DNA of 39,947 nucleotides, taken from assembly GCA_028866155.1 (NCBI GenBank), contig JAGWIT010000004.1:1-39947 (forward strand), given 5' to 3'. A program made the position numbers and the translations under genes. The notes under the pieces are model-generated. The model had not been told where the DNA came from and did not search any database. It worked only from the letters and a program-made list of their open reading frames with translations. Every line of letters begins with the position of its first letter. Positions within the stretch are counted from its first letter, which is position 1. Positions 1 to 8,126 of the stretch are shown here, in pieces. Source of the stretch: Patescibacteria group bacterium (GTDB taxonomy: Bacteria > Patescibacteriota > Minisyncoccia > Phycocordibacterales > SBAW01).

Positions 1-2
1 CG

Positions 3-1040
3 CACCTCAGCCAGCTCAGTTCGGCGATGCCGTTTGGCTACACGGTCACCACCGACGGCACGCTCGCCGACACAGCAAACATCTCGCAAGAGCCGTGGAC
101 CAGCTTTATCGCGGCGGCCAAAGCAGCCAAAGTGCGCGTGGTGCCCACCGTGATGTGGGGCAACGGTACGGCTGAGCAGGCAATTTTAAGCGCCTCGACC
201 TCGCGCATAGCACTTGAGAACCAGATAGCAAATATGGTCAAACAAAACGGCTTCGACGGCGTCGACATCGACTTTGAGGCAAAGCAGGCGCAAACGATAA
301 ATTATTTCTCAACTTTTCTTAAAGGCCTCTACCAGCGCATGGGCAACAAGTGGGTCTACTGCACCGTCGAGGCCCGCATGCCGCTTAACGACCGCTATAG
401 CCCAGGCGCCACCATCCCGCCCGACGCCACCGACTTTGCCAACGACTACGTGGCGATGAACAAATACTGCGACCGCGTCGAGATCATGGCCTACGACCAG
501 GGCACCATAGACGTGCGGCTCGACACCGCGCGCTCGGCGCCCTACGCGCCGGTCGCCGACCCGGGGTGGGTCGAGGACATCGTCAACTTGGCGGCGCAAA
601 GCATCTCAAAAAATAAAATCATTATCGGGATTCCGACCTACGGGTATGAGTATAAAGTGACGCCTATCCCCGGCGATGGCAACCAATATGACGTGCTATG
701 GCCGTTCAATCCAAATTACGCCACGCAAATTGCCGCACAGCTCGGCATCACGCCCCACCGCACCAGCGCCGACGAAATGGGATTCATCTATGTTGACCAT
801 GCGACCGCACCTACCGACGGCAACTCGACCCAAACCCAGCAAGCGGCAGCCACCACCACCGTCGCAGAAAACCTCGGCTCGCAGGTGGACACTTCGCAAC
901 CCTACAACTATGTTACGTGGAGCGATGCGCAGGCCGTGGCCGACAAAGTGGCGCTCGCCAAAAAGCTCGGCGTCAGAGGGGTCGCGCTCTTTAGTCTCAG
1001 CGGGGGAGAAGACCAAAACATTTGGAGTGTTTTGAAGTAA
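3..1040 (+). CDS. GH18-family glycosidase, YaaH/SleL-like, 5' partial
   Basis: Glycoside hydrolase family 18 catalytic domain, of the kind that cuts beta-1,4 linkages in chitin or peptidoglycan sugars. The open frame runs in from the window edge and reads HLSQLSSA before the first ATG at 27, so the ATG is probably internal and the N-terminus (signal, LysM or other domains) lies outside. Counting from that ATG, the signature DGVDIDFE is at residues 77-84 and Glu84 is the expected proton donor. PFGYTV and the late GVALFSLSGGED segment fit the YaaH-like barrel. A strong terminator follows. Family assignment is firm; substrate is unknown, with cell-wall remodelling the likeliest role. Confidence 0.85.
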   Translation, partial: HLSQLSSAMPFGYTVTTDGTLADTANISQEPWTSFIAAAKAAKVRVVPTVMWGNGTAEQAILSASTSRIALENQIANMVKQNGFDGVDIDFEAKQAQTINYFSTFLKGLYQRMGNKWVYCTVEARMPLNDRYSPGATIPPDATDFANDYVAMNKYCDRVEIMAYDQGTIDVRLDTARSAPYAPVADPGWVEDIVNLAAQSISKNKIIIGIPTYGYEYKVTPIPGDGNQYDVLWPFNPNYATQIAAQLGITPHRTSADEMGFIYVDHATAPTDGNSTQTQQAAATTTVAENLGSQVDTSQPYNYVTWSDAQAVADKVALAKKLGVRGVALFSLSGGEDQNIWSVLK

Positions 1041-1053
1041 TGTGGTCGTCGGG

Positions 1054-1083
1054 ATTATCAAGGACTGTCCTTGATAATTTTCT
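1054..1083 (+). terminator. Rho-independent terminator after the GH18 gene
   Basis: Perfect 11-base stem (ATTATCAAGGA at 1054-1064, TCCTTGATAAT at 1068-1078) with a CTG loop and a short T-run after it. It separates the glycosidase from the helicase promoter. Confidence 0.8.
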
Positions 1084-1111
1084 CAAATCACCTGCGGAGG
1101 CTCTGTCTTAA

Positions 1112-1140
1112 TTGACATAAAAGCCTGTATATAGTAAGAT
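1112..1140 (+). promoter_or_regulatory. Promoter of the DEAD-box helicase
   Basis: Consensus -35 TTGACA (1112-1117), a 17-base spacer, and -10 TAAGAT (1135-1140). The predicted transcription start is near 1147, leaving only about four bases before the ATG at 1151. This rules out the upstream in-frame GTG at 1142. Confidence 0.7.
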
Positions 1141-1150
1141 AGTGCTGTCA

Positions 1151-2410
1151 ATGCCTCAGTATAGAAGTTCGGGGAGCAAGTTTTCTGGTAATTCACACAG
1201 CAAATTTTCGCAGCGCCGCCCCTTTAACCGGCCATTCAACAGACGCCCTTTTAACAAAGGGGGGCGGGGTTTTAGCGCGCCCGCTATCGATATCTCAAAG
1301 TTCATCAATAAGGCGGTGATTACCGAAGCGGTCGAACACTTCGTGCCCGAGCACCAGTTTACCGATTTCTGTCTAGACGAATCACTCAAGAAAAATATCG
1401 TCGCCAAAGGATACACGACTCCGACGCCCATTCAGGACCGCTCTATTGCCCACATTCTGCGCGGCGATGACTTGGTGGGCATCGCCAACACCGGCACCGG
1501 CAAGACCGCCGCGTTCCTTGTCCCATTACTTAACAAAGTCCTGCGTGATCGCACGCAAAAAGTGCTCATTATGGTGCCCACGCGCGAGCTCGCGGTGCAG
1601 ATAGGCGACGAGCTTCGCGGTTTTGCGGCGGGTATGCGGATTTTTTCTGCCACATGCGTCGGCGGTGCCTCGATTCATAATCAAATCCAGGACCTGCGCC
1701 GCAACCCCGGCTTCGTTATCGGTACGCCTGGGCGGCTCAAAGATCTCATCGAGCGAAGAGCGCTGGTGCTCGGCGGGTTTGCCACCGTCGTTCTCGACGA
1801 AGCCGACCGCATGCTCGACATGGGTTTTATAGCCGATATGAAGCTCATCCTCTCAAAGGTCGCCCCGGTGAGGCATACGCTCTTTTTCTCGGCCACCCTC
1901 TCGCGCGAGGTTGAGATGCTTATTAAAGATTTTCTCAAAGAGCCGGTGCGTATCTCGGTCAAAACAGGCGACACGTCAAAAAACGTCGAGCAGGATATCG
2001 TGCACATCGCGGCAGGCCAAAACAAGCTCGACGTCCTGCACGACTTGCTCATCAAGCCGGGCTTCAGCAAGGTTCTCGTCTTCGGCCGCACCAAGCACGG
2101 CGTCGAGAAGCTGTCTAAAAGTTTGGAGGCGCGCGGATTTAAATCAGAATCGATTCACGGCAACAAAACGCAGAATAAGCGCCAAAAAGCGCTTGACCTC
2201 TTTAAAAAAGACCACGTGCAGGTGCTAGTGGCGACCGATGTGGCCGCCCGCGGGCTCGACATCAGCGACGTCTCGCACGTCATCAACTACGACATGCCTT
2301 CGAGCCATGAGGATTACATCCACCGCATAGGCCGGACCGGCCGCGCGGGTAAAAAGGGCATAGCGCTCACGTTCGTCGAAGCGCGCCTGCCGGCCGGCAG
2401 GGCAGGTTGA
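1151..2410 (+). CDS. DEAD-box ATP-dependent RNA helicase
   Basis: RNA helicase of the RhlE/CshA type, acting in RNA unwinding for ribosome assembly or mRNA decay. From the N-terminus: an Arg/Phe/Asn-rich tail (residues 1-45), Q motif (GYTTPTPIQ near 87-95), Walker A (ANTGTGKT near 112-119), PTREL, the DEAD box (near 216-219), SAT, ATDVAARGLD and HRIGRTGRAG. All core motifs are intact. The start was chosen from the promoter, which places the transcript 5' end just before the ATG at 1151. The C-terminus is odd: it ends about 12 residues after the last motif in RLPAGRAG, which is encoded by a GC-rich palindrome. The next frame continues from there as QVDYKGFLD followed by a stop. Confidence 0.93.
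   Translation: MPQYRSSGSKFSGNSHSKFSQRRPFNRPFNRRPFNKGGRGFSAPAIDISKFINKAVITEAVEHFVPEHQFTDFCLDESLKKNIVAKGYTTPTPIQDRSIAHILRGDDLVGIANTGTGKTAAFLVPLLNKVLRDRTQKVLIMVPTRELAVQIGDELRGFAAGMRIFSATCVGGASIHNQIQDLRRNPGFVIGTPGRLKDLIERRALVLGGFATVVLDEADRMLDMGFIADMKLILSKVAPVRHTLFFSATLSREVEMLIKDFLKEPVRISVKTGDTSKNVEQDIVHIAAGQNKLDVLHDLLIKPGFSKVLVFGRTKHGVEKLSKSLEARGFKSESIHGNKTQNKRQKALDLFKKDHVQVLVATDVAARGLDISDVSHVINYDMPSSHEDYIHRIGRTGRAGKKGIALTFVEARLPAGRAG
2386..2401. repeat. 16-base GC-rich palindrome in the helicase 3' end
   Basis: CCTGCCGGCCGGCAGG is a perfect self-complementary 16-mer lying in the last codons of the helicase. It looks like a short palindromic insertion that shifted the terminal frame. Confidence 0.5.
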
Positions 2411-2440
2411 CTATAAAGGCTTTTTAGACTAGGGTAGGCC

Positions 2441-2469
2441 AGCCCATCCTTCTAGGTAGGGCTTTTTTT
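2441..2469 (+). terminator. Probable Rho-independent terminator after the helicase
   Basis: Imperfect hairpin (AGCCC and CC pairing with GG and GGGCT across a short loop) followed by seven T. The T-run directly abuts the ATG of the next gene, so that gene either starts from readthrough or the element attenuates it. Confidence 0.55.
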
Positions 2470-2664
2470 ATGGCTCAAAAGGCCCAAAACCCCCGAAAAT
2501 ACGTTCAAACCAAAGGGCCGACCAAGACCTTTCAAAAGGACGGCCATTGGGTAGAAAAGACTCAAAAAACACCTATTTTGCTGTGCGAGTGCGGCAATCG
2601 CTACCTCAAAACCCGCGCCCGCCAAAGCAAGTGCCTGCGCTGCCTCTCTCTAGCGGGGAAATAG
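2470..2664 (+). CDS. Small zinc-ribbon-like protein, hypothetical
   Basis: A 64-residue basic protein with no clear family. The C-terminal half has CECG and a later CLRC separated by a basic stretch, which fits a four-cysteine zinc ribbon or knuckle binding nucleic acid. The N-terminal half is rich in Lys, Gln and Thr, without membrane segments. It starts immediately after the T-run of the helicase terminator, with no SD. Its stop codon directly abuts the stop of the convergent hxlR-type gene with no bases between. The regular cysteine spacing and good codon usage argue that it is real; function unknown. Confidence 0.6.
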   Translation: MAQKAQNPRKYVQTKGPTKTFQKDGHWVEKTQKTPILLCECGNRYLKTRARQSKCLRCLSLAGK

Positions 2665-2973
2665 CTATAAATATTTTTTGCCGTAGGTGCGCAGGGCCTT
2701 CTCCACAGGAGCAAGGCCTTTTCCTTTTTTAGTCAATATATAGACGGCGTCTTGGTGGAGTATGATGCCGCTTTTTTCAAGACTTTTAAGCTTGTTGGTG
2801 AGTGTGCGGGAGGAAATGCCTTGAAGCGACGCCTGAAGATCGCCGAAGCGCTTGGAGCCGCTGAGCAGGTCGCGCACGAGCAAAAGGGTGCAAGAGTCGC
2901 CCAATACGTCGGCCGCTCGGGCGACGGGACAGTCTCTGCAGAGGGTCTTTTTTTGCTGAGCCGTCCTCAACAT
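2665..2973 (-). CDS. HxlR-family winged-helix transcriptional regulator
   Basis: A 102-residue HxlR/YodB-type regulator with the family pattern: N-terminal CRDCPVARA (Cys12, Cys15), LGDSCTLLLVRDLLSG, FGDLQ, GISSRTLTNKLKSLEKSGI, and a wing ending in LTKKGKGL. In YodB and HypR, the N-terminal cysteine senses quinones, aldehydes or disulfide stress; the CP cysteine is conserved here. It is transcribed divergently from a LUD-domain gene, and a 17-base inverted repeat overlaps the -35 boxes of both promoters, so it probably represses itself and its neighbour. The inducer is not known. Confidence 0.9.
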   Translation of the reverse strand: MLRTAQQKKTLCRDCPVARAADVLGDSCTLLLVRDLLSGSKRFGDLQASLQGISSRTLTNKLKSLEKSGIILHQDAVYILTKKGKGLAPVEKALRTYGKKYL

Positions 2974-2987
2974 GGTGTTTCTATCGT

Positions 2988-3032
2988 ATCATAGGTTATC
3001 CACTTTACAAAGTAAAGTAATGCCGATAGACT
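2988..3032. promoter_or_regulatory. Divergent promoters of the HxlR and LUD genes
   Basis: Minus strand: -35 TTTACT (complement of 3011-3016), 17-base spacer, -10 TATGAT (complement of 2988-2993). Plus strand: -35 TTTACA (3004-3009), 17-base spacer, -10 TAGACT (3027-3032). The two promoters are face-away and share the operator at 3002-3018. Confidence 0.7.
3002..3018. promoter_or_regulatory. HxlR operator: 7-3-7 inverted repeat
   Basis: ACTTTAC-AAA-GTAAAGT, a perfect inverted repeat covering both -35 elements of the divergent promoters. Its position predicts simultaneous repression of both genes. Confidence 0.7.
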
Positions 3033-3065
3033 GTATCCGTACTCATTAAAAATAATCACACTCAT

Positions 3066-3683
3066 ATGACTTACGACACCCTTGCCGTCGCGGACACGGT
3101 AGAGAAAACCGCCACCGCGCTCAAAGAAAGAAATTTTCTGCCTATTATCGTTGCCACCAAAGCTGAAGCGCTCGCCAAAATTAAAGAGCTCACACCCGCG
3201 GGAGCCTCCGTGATGAACGGCTCATCGCGCACGCTCGAAGAGATTGGTTTTATTGATTATCTAAAATCCGGACAGCACGGGTGGAACAACTTGCACGCGG
3301 CCGTCTTTGCCGAAAAGGATCCGGCTAAACAGGCGGCGCTTCGCAAACAAAGTGTCATCTCCGACTTTTATCTCGGCAGCGTGCATGCCGTGGCCCAAAC
3401 GGGGGAGCTGTTCATCGCCTCGGCCTCAGGGAGCCAGCTGCCGCATCTTGCCTATACTTCGCCGAATATTATTTTGGTAGTAGGCGGCCAAAAAATCGCC
3501 CCGACCTTTGAAGACGCGTTTGCCCGCGTGCGCGACTATGTCTACCCACTTGAGGATGCGCGCATGAAGAGCGCCGGAGCGGCCGGCAGTGTTTTTGCCA
3601 AGGTGCTCATTTTGGAGCGCGAGCCGACCTTTATGGGTCGCAAGGTGCACATAATCTTCGTCAACGAAAAACTCGGGTTTTAA
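3066..3683 (+). CDS. LUD-domain (LutC/YkgG-like, DUF162) protein
   Basis: A 205-residue stand-alone LUD domain. Characteristic segments are the GSSRTLEEIGF motif (residues 52-62), SVHAVAQTGELFIASASGSQLP (near 108-129), ILVVGGQKI, and a long C-terminal helix region. LutC belongs to the lactate-oxidising LutABC complex, but single LUD proteins like this one have no partner Fe-S subunits nearby and no agreed function. The leader is about 27 bases without a good SD. Control by the divergent HxlR regulator suggests a redox- or electrophile-responsive role, which is inference only. Confidence 0.85.
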   Translation: MTYDTLAVADTVEKTATALKERNFLPIIVATKAEALAKIKELTPAGASVMNGSSRTLEEIGFIDYLKSGQHGWNNLHAAVFAEKDPAKQAALRKQSVISDFYLGSVHAVAQTGELFIASASGSQLPHLAYTSPNIILVVGGQKIAPTFEDAFARVRDYVYPLEDARMKSAGAAGSVFAKVLILEREPTFMGRKVHIIFVNEKLGF

Positions 3684-3704
3684 AACGCACCTTTTTCATT
3701 CAAA

Positions 3705-3724
3705 GTACACCCGCGCGGGTGTAC
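3705..3724. promoter_or_regulatory. Perfect 20-base palindrome, operator-like
   Basis: GTACACCCGC followed by its exact reverse complement. No T-run on either side, so it is not a typical terminator. It lies 38 bases before the ATG of the next gene, near where its -35 would be, which suggests a dimeric repressor site. Confidence 0.5.
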
Positions 3725-3761
3725 AAACAGTGCTGTGCGATTAGCATCTAACTATAATCGT

Positions 3762-4079
3762 ATGGCAAGAAAGAACACTCAAAAAACGCGCACTATTAAC
3801 CACGAGGAGATAGAGCAGTGGGCCAGGGAGCGCGGTGGCCGGCCCGCTGCGGACACTCGTTCGGGCGGCATGCTGAAAATCGATTTCGGCGAAAAGGGCG
3901 ACGGGTTAGTCCAGATGTCGTGGCCGGAGTTCTTCAGCATTTTCGACGAGAGCGACCTTGCTTTCGTATATGAGGATATAACCGGCGACGGCGAGGTGAG
4001 CTATGAGTATGCGTTCGTTCCGCGCGGCCCCGAGGATGAGATCGAGGAGGCAGACGTGTTCGAAGACGACGCGATGTAA
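3762..4079 (+). CDS. Small conserved acidic protein, uncharacterised
   Basis: About 105 residues. It resembles a widespread uncharacterised family with the pattern RT.[DN]H..I..WA.ERGGRPA near the N-terminus, then a GML.IDF strand, and a SWPEFF..FDESDLAFVYE segment. Members are sometimes mislabelled as glucan-branching enzyme, without support. The C-terminus is strongly acidic. The start at 3762 (MARKNT) is preferred; TATAAT at 3753-3758 lies only three bases upstream, so the GTG at 3735 cannot be excluded. A 20-base palindrome lies just upstream. Cytosolic, no membrane segment; function unknown. Confidence 0.75.
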   Translation: MARKNTQKTRTINHEEIEQWARERGGRPAADTRSGGMLKIDFGEKGDGLVQMSWPEFFSIFDESDLAFVYEDITGDGEVSYEYAFVPRGPEDEIEEADVFEDDAM

Positions 4080-4116
4080 AAATGGTATACTGCTATTTAT
4101 TAGCAGGCTTTATGCT

Positions 4117-4602
4117 ATGAAAACATCGACCATCGTTTGGATAGTCATCGTCCTTATCATCATCGTTGGGGGGGTGTGGTGGTATTCTTCTTCCTCAAAC
4201 AATGCTCCGGCCGCGGGCCAGGCGCAGGACAACACACAAGCCGCCGCTGCCGGCAATACACAGGCGAATGCTCCCGCCAATAGCGCACCGATGAGTGCCA
4301 CGGTCACCTACACCGCGCAGGGCTTTTCTCCTTCGACGGTCACTATCGCAAGCGGCGGCACCGTGAGGTTCGTCAATCAGAGCGGCGGCGCGATGTACAT
4401 CGCGTCCAATCCTCATCCGACGCACGAGGGGTACGACGGCACCACGCGCTCTGAGCACTGCGCGGCCGGTTATACCGGTCCGGCGCCGTTTGACCAATGC
4501 ACTACCGGCAATACGTTCAGCTTTACGTTCACCAAGACCGGCACCTTCGGTTATCACAACCACACTGACCCGTCGATAATGGGTACCGTCATCGTCCAAT
4601 AA
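4117..4602 (+). CDS. Membrane-anchored cupredoxin-like protein
   Basis: A 161-residue protein: one N-terminal membrane segment (residues 5-22), an Ala/Asn/Gln-rich linker to about 58, then a plastocyanin/azurin-like beta domain (GFSPSTVTIASGGTVRFVN, near 69-87). Potential metal ligands are His100, His103, His147, His149 and Met155. The usual copper cysteine between the last His pair is absent (YHNH instead of a Y-C-H pattern). Cys115 and Cys128 may form a disulfide instead. This argues for a non-blue copper site or a structural domain. Extended -10 TGGTATACT (4083-4091) precedes it. The DoxX-like gene follows three bases after the stop, implying one transcript. Confidence 0.85.
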   Translation: MKTSTIVWIVIVLIIIVGGVWWYSSSSNNAPAAGQAQDNTQAAAAGNTQANAPANSAPMSATVTYTAQGFSPSTVTIASGGTVRFVNQSGGAMYIASNPHPTHEGYDGTTRSEHCAAGYTGPAPFDQCTTGNTFSFTFTKTGTFGYHNHTDPSIMGTVIVQ

Positions 4603-4605
4603 AAA

Positions 4606-4968
4606 ATGAACAAGACGGCACAATTGATCCTGCGCCTGAGCGTCGCGTTCGCGTTTTTGTATCCACCGATAGACGCGCTCTTTGACCCGTACTCGTGGAT
4701 AGGTTACTTTCCGCCGTTTTTGCGCGGCATTGTGCCGGACCTGGTACTGCTCCATGGATTCGGGATTATTGAAGTGATTATCGCGCTGTGGATACTCAGC
4801 AATTATAAGATCTTCATTCCGGCCGTCCTTGCGGCGCTCATGCTCGCGACTATCGTGTTCTTCAATTGGCCCGAGTTTCAAGTGCTCTTTCGCGACATGA
4901 GTATTGCGTTGGCGGCGCTGGCGCTTGCGGTCGATTCATACAAAACACAAATTCCGGCGGCAGTCTAA
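4606..4968 (+). CDS. DoxX-like four-helix membrane protein
   Basis: A 120-residue protein with four hydrophobic helices (about 8-22, 43-64, 68-88, 95-110), giving the DoxX/DoxD-like topology. Some DoxX members interact with terminal oxidases or with superoxide dismutase and thiol systems, but the residues here do not reveal a specific role. Only three bases separate it from the cupredoxin gene, so they probably form a two-gene operon, both facing the envelope. No separate promoter is visible. A second DoxX-like gene is at 23765. Family call is moderately firm; function is unknown. Confidence 0.7.
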   Translation: MNKTAQLILRLSVAFAFLYPPIDALFDPYSWIGYFPPFLRGIVPDLVLLHGFGIIEVIIALWILSNYKIFIPAVLAALMLATIVFFNWPEFQVLFRDMSIALAALALAVDSYKTQIPAAV

Positions 4969-5027
4969 GACTGGGCCGGAGTTTGTGCGCGCCTTGCACC
5001 CGTGATGACGGGGGAGCACACGCGTTC

Positions 5028-8000
5028 TTACCGCTCTTTAGCCTCTTGGTGCGGCGCTCTAAAAAAGAGCACCGGCACCAGCACCAGCGTGAGTGTGATA
5101 GCGAACGCCAGGCCGAACATCACCGCGTAGGCGAGCGGTCCCCAGCTGGCGTTGCTAAAGGCGAGCGGTAACATGCCGATGACGGTCGTCACGGTCGTGA
5201 GCACGATGGGGCGCAGGCGGGTCGCCGCCGAATCGACTACCACGTCGATGATGGGTTTGCCGGGGTTTGAGCGCACATGGTGGATCATCGAGTCCATGAG
5301 GATGATGGCGTGGTTGATGATGACCCCGCCGAGCGCGATAACGCCGAGGAGCGAAGTAAACGACACGGGCTGGCCGGTGAGAGCCAAGCCGTCGAGCACC
5401 CCAATGAGCGAGAGCGGTACGATAAGCAGAAGGTAGAGCGTGTAGCGGATAGAGTTGAACGCGATAATGAGTATCATGAACATCAACACGAGCCCCGCGA
5501 TAAGCGCCACGAACATGTCGGAGAATGACTGATTGATGCTTTGGCTTTCGCCGCCGTATGAAACGCTCACGCCCGCGGGCAAATTGAGCTCGCCGATGCG
5601 CTTTTGAAATTCGCCGGTCACGTTGGTGGCGGTTGTTTTATCATCAGGATAGGCCGAGACGGTCTCGATGCGCTTTTTGTCCTTGTGGGAGATGGTCGCA
5701 TTGCTTGTGCCGAGCGACGCGGTGAGGACCGAACCGAGCAATACCGGGCCGCTTGGCCCCTGTATCGAGAGATTTTTTATGCTGTCTATCGTGGTTTGTG
5801 TCGTGCCGGAGGGTTCGGTGTAGTTGGGGTTGAGGTCGAGCTTTACCACCACATCGATGTCCTGCGAGGGCTGCGTGATAGTCGTGGCTTTGGTGCCCTG
5901 TATGGCGGCCCGCAGCTCCTGCGCGACCTGCACGGTCGAGAGGCCGAGCGCGGTCGCTTTGGCGCGGTCTATCGCGAGGTCGAATTCGGTGCCGTTATTT
6001 TGCGTCGAGGAGGTGATGTTGATGACGTGCGGTATGGTGCCGAGCATCTGCCTGCCGTTGTCCGCGGCGGCGATGAGCGCATTGAGGTCGTCGCCCTCGA
6101 ACTGGATCTGGATAGGCGCGCCGCCGCCCGGGCCGCTGCTTGCCTGCAGCACCTGCACGTTGGCGTCGGTCACGGCCGCGAGCTTCTGCTGGAGCTCCTG
6201 CATCACCTGCGTGCTCGTTTTGGCGTGGCCGGAGGGGAGGTTGACTGTGATGTTCGCCTGACTGCTGCCTGCCGTGGCGCTGCCGCTTAACGCCGAGCTT
6301 TGTCCCACCGTGGTTTGAAAGGACGCGATGTCCCGATCGGCGTATAAAATTTCTTCGACCTCCCGCGCCGCGAGATCGGTCTGCGAAAGAGTGGTGCCGG
6401 TGGGTTTTTCGATATTTATATACAAAAAGTCCTGGTCACCTTGCGGGAAGAACACCGTCTGCACCAAGCCTGTGGCTGGCAGCACGAGCGAAAGGCAAAA
6501 CAAAATGCCGAGCGTCCAAAGGAATATTTTTTGCCCGCGGCGGCTTTCAAGCAGGCGGTGCAGCATGCGCTTGTACCAGAGCGTGATGCGCTCGGTGTGC
6601 TCCTCCTGCCACCGCTCGAGCCGGTTTTGTCGCTCTTTGGTAAACAGCACCGCGATGAGCGGCACGATGCCGAGCGCCACAAAAATAGACGCCATGAGCA
6701 CAAAGATGAGCGTGTAGGGGATGCCCGCGATAAATTTGCCGACGATGCCCGAGATAAAAAACAACGGCGCGAACACTGCGACGGTTGCCATCGTGCCGGC
6801 GATGAGCGGCCACGCATAGTCGCGCAAGGCGGCGCGCGCGGCCTCGGTTTTACTGCCGTAGCTTTTTGTGCGCGTGTGGATGGCCTCGGTTACGACTATG
6901 CCGGAGTCGACCAAAATGCCAACCGCCAAAATAAGCGCGAAGAGGCTGATAAAGTTGAGCGTGTTGCCGCTGAGATAGAGCCCGATAAACGAGATGAGGA
7001 ACGACAGCGGGATAGACAGCGCCGCCACGAGCGACTCGCGCCACCCGATGGTGATGAGCAGTACGGCAATGACAAGCGCCACGGTCTCCGCGCCGGTCCT
7101 GGTGAGGTCGCCCAATTGCTTGCCCACTTGCGCGCCCTGGTCGGTCGCGGGAGAGATAAGCACACTCTGCCCTTTGAGCGTCGTCTGTCCGAGCGCCGCA
7201 AACTCTTTTTTAACGCTGTCTGCTATCCCTTGGATGCTGCCGCCTTGCTGCTTGTATATAAGGAGCGTTATCGCCTGTGAACTCGGCTTGCCGGCGATGG
7301 ACGCGCGCGAGTAGGTGGTCGCGGGTGCGAGCCCGTCGGATATAGTGGAGATATCGCGCAGGTAGACCGGCGAGCCGCCTTTGGTGGTCACCGCGATATT
7401 CTGCAATTCGCTTGGGTCCGCGATGCCGCCTTTAAAGTTGACGTCATAGTTGACGCCCTGCATAGAAATTGATCCGGCCGGCAGCGCCGCGTTGCTTGCC
7501 CCTATCGCGCTGATTATGTTGGCGAGCGTGAGCCCGTACTGCGCGAGCGATGCCTGCTTAACAATGACATCCACCTCGCGATCGGGCACGCCCGCGACAT
7601 CGACGCGCGAGACGCCCTGGATATTTTTTAGGTCGTCGGACACTTCTTTCCCCAATTTAGAAAATTCGGTCGGCGGCAGGCCGCCCTCGATCGATGCCAC
7701 CAAAATTGGCTGGTCGTTAAAGTTGACCTTGCTCACCTGCGGCGCGGCGGCGTCGGTCGGCAAGTCGGGCACCGCTTTGGCGACCGCGTCGCGCAGGTCT
7801 TGAATGGACTGGTTGGTGTCCGCGTTGGCGGTAAACTGCACGACGATAGAGGACACGCCGTCGCTTGAGTCCGAGGTCATCGTGTCGATGTTGCTGATGT
7901 TCGCTATCTGGTCCTCAAGCTTGTCGGTGACGAGCGTTTCGATATCGGCGGCCGAGGCGCCGGGGAGCGAGGTGGTAACGACGCCGTAGGGTATCTCGAT

Positions 8001-8120
8001 GGGAGGGAAATTTTCTTTGGGGATGCGCAACAGCACAAACAGGCCGGCTATAACAAGCGCCACGATGAGCGCGTAGCTAAATTGCCGTCGTTCGAGAAAA
8101 AAGTTCCACAGCCACAACAT
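5028..8120 (-). CDS. RND-superfamily efflux transporter (AcrB/HAE1-like)
   Basis: A 1030-residue pump of the RND family with the expected duplicated architecture: a first helix at 15-31, a large extracytoplasmic porter loop, helices from about 345, a second porter loop, and a final helix bundle near 860-1020. It would use the proton gradient to export drugs or lipophilic compounds. In helix 4 the AcrB Asp-Asp pair (407/408) is Asp405-Ser406 here (ILVDSGIVV), so one relay acid is replaced. It is translated six bases after its adaptor partner. No TolC-like outer-membrane channel is near, which suits a single-membrane cell. Confidence 0.93.
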   Translation of the reverse strand: MLWLWNFFLERRQFSYALIVALVIAGLFVLLRIPKENFPPIEIPYGVVTTSLPGASAADIETLVTDKLEDQIANISNIDTMTSDSSDGVSSIVVQFTANADTNQSIQDLRDAVAKAVPDLPTDAAAPQVSKVNFNDQPILVASIEGGLPPTEFSKLGKEVSDDLKNIQGVSRVDVAGVPDREVDVIVKQASLAQYGLTLANIISAIGASNAALPAGSISMQGVNYDVNFKGGIADPSELQNIAVTTKGGSPVYLRDISTISDGLAPATTYSRASIAGKPSSQAITLLIYKQQGGSIQGIADSVKKEFAALGQTTLKGQSVLISPATDQGAQVGKQLGDLTRTGAETVALVIAVLLITIGWRESLVAALSIPLSFLISFIGLYLSGNTLNFISLFALILAVGILVDSGIVVTEAIHTRTKSYGSKTEAARAALRDYAWPLIAGTMATVAVFAPLFFISGIVGKFIAGIPYTLIFVLMASIFVALGIVPLIAVLFTKERQNRLERWQEEHTERITLWYKRMLHRLLESRRGQKIFLWTLGILFCLSLVLPATGLVQTVFFPQGDQDFLYINIEKPTGTTLSQTDLAAREVEEILYADRDIASFQTTVGQSSALSGSATAGSSQANITVNLPSGHAKTSTQVMQELQQKLAAVTDANVQVLQASSGPGGGAPIQIQFEGDDLNALIAAADNGRQMLGTIPHVINITSSTQNNGTEFDLAIDRAKATALGLSTVQVAQELRAAIQGTKATTITQPSQDIDVVVKLDLNPNYTEPSGTTQTTIDSIKNLSIQGPSGPVLLGSVLTASLGTSNATISHKDKKRIETVSAYPDDKTTATNVTGEFQKRIGELNLPAGVSVSYGGESQSINQSFSDMFVALIAGLVLMFMILIIAFNSIRYTLYLLLIVPLSLIGVLDGLALTGQPVSFTSLLGVIALGGVIINHAIILMDSMIHHVRSNPGKPIIDVVVDSAATRLRPIVLTTVTTVIGMLPLAFSNASWGPLAYAVMFGLAFAITLTLVLVPVLFFRAPHQEAKER

Positions 8121-8126
8121 AGTTTT

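Noticed and set aside
5007..5020. CCCGT-GATG-ACGGG hairpin between the DoxX-like and RND genes as a bidirectional terminator
   Set aside because: Stem is only five bases and there is no T-run on either side.
6441..7280. 279-codon plus-strand open frame antisense to the RND pump
   Set aside because: Highly charged Arg/Asp/Glu-rich translation typical of the shadow of a GC-rich gene; the opposite strand encodes a clear RND transporter.
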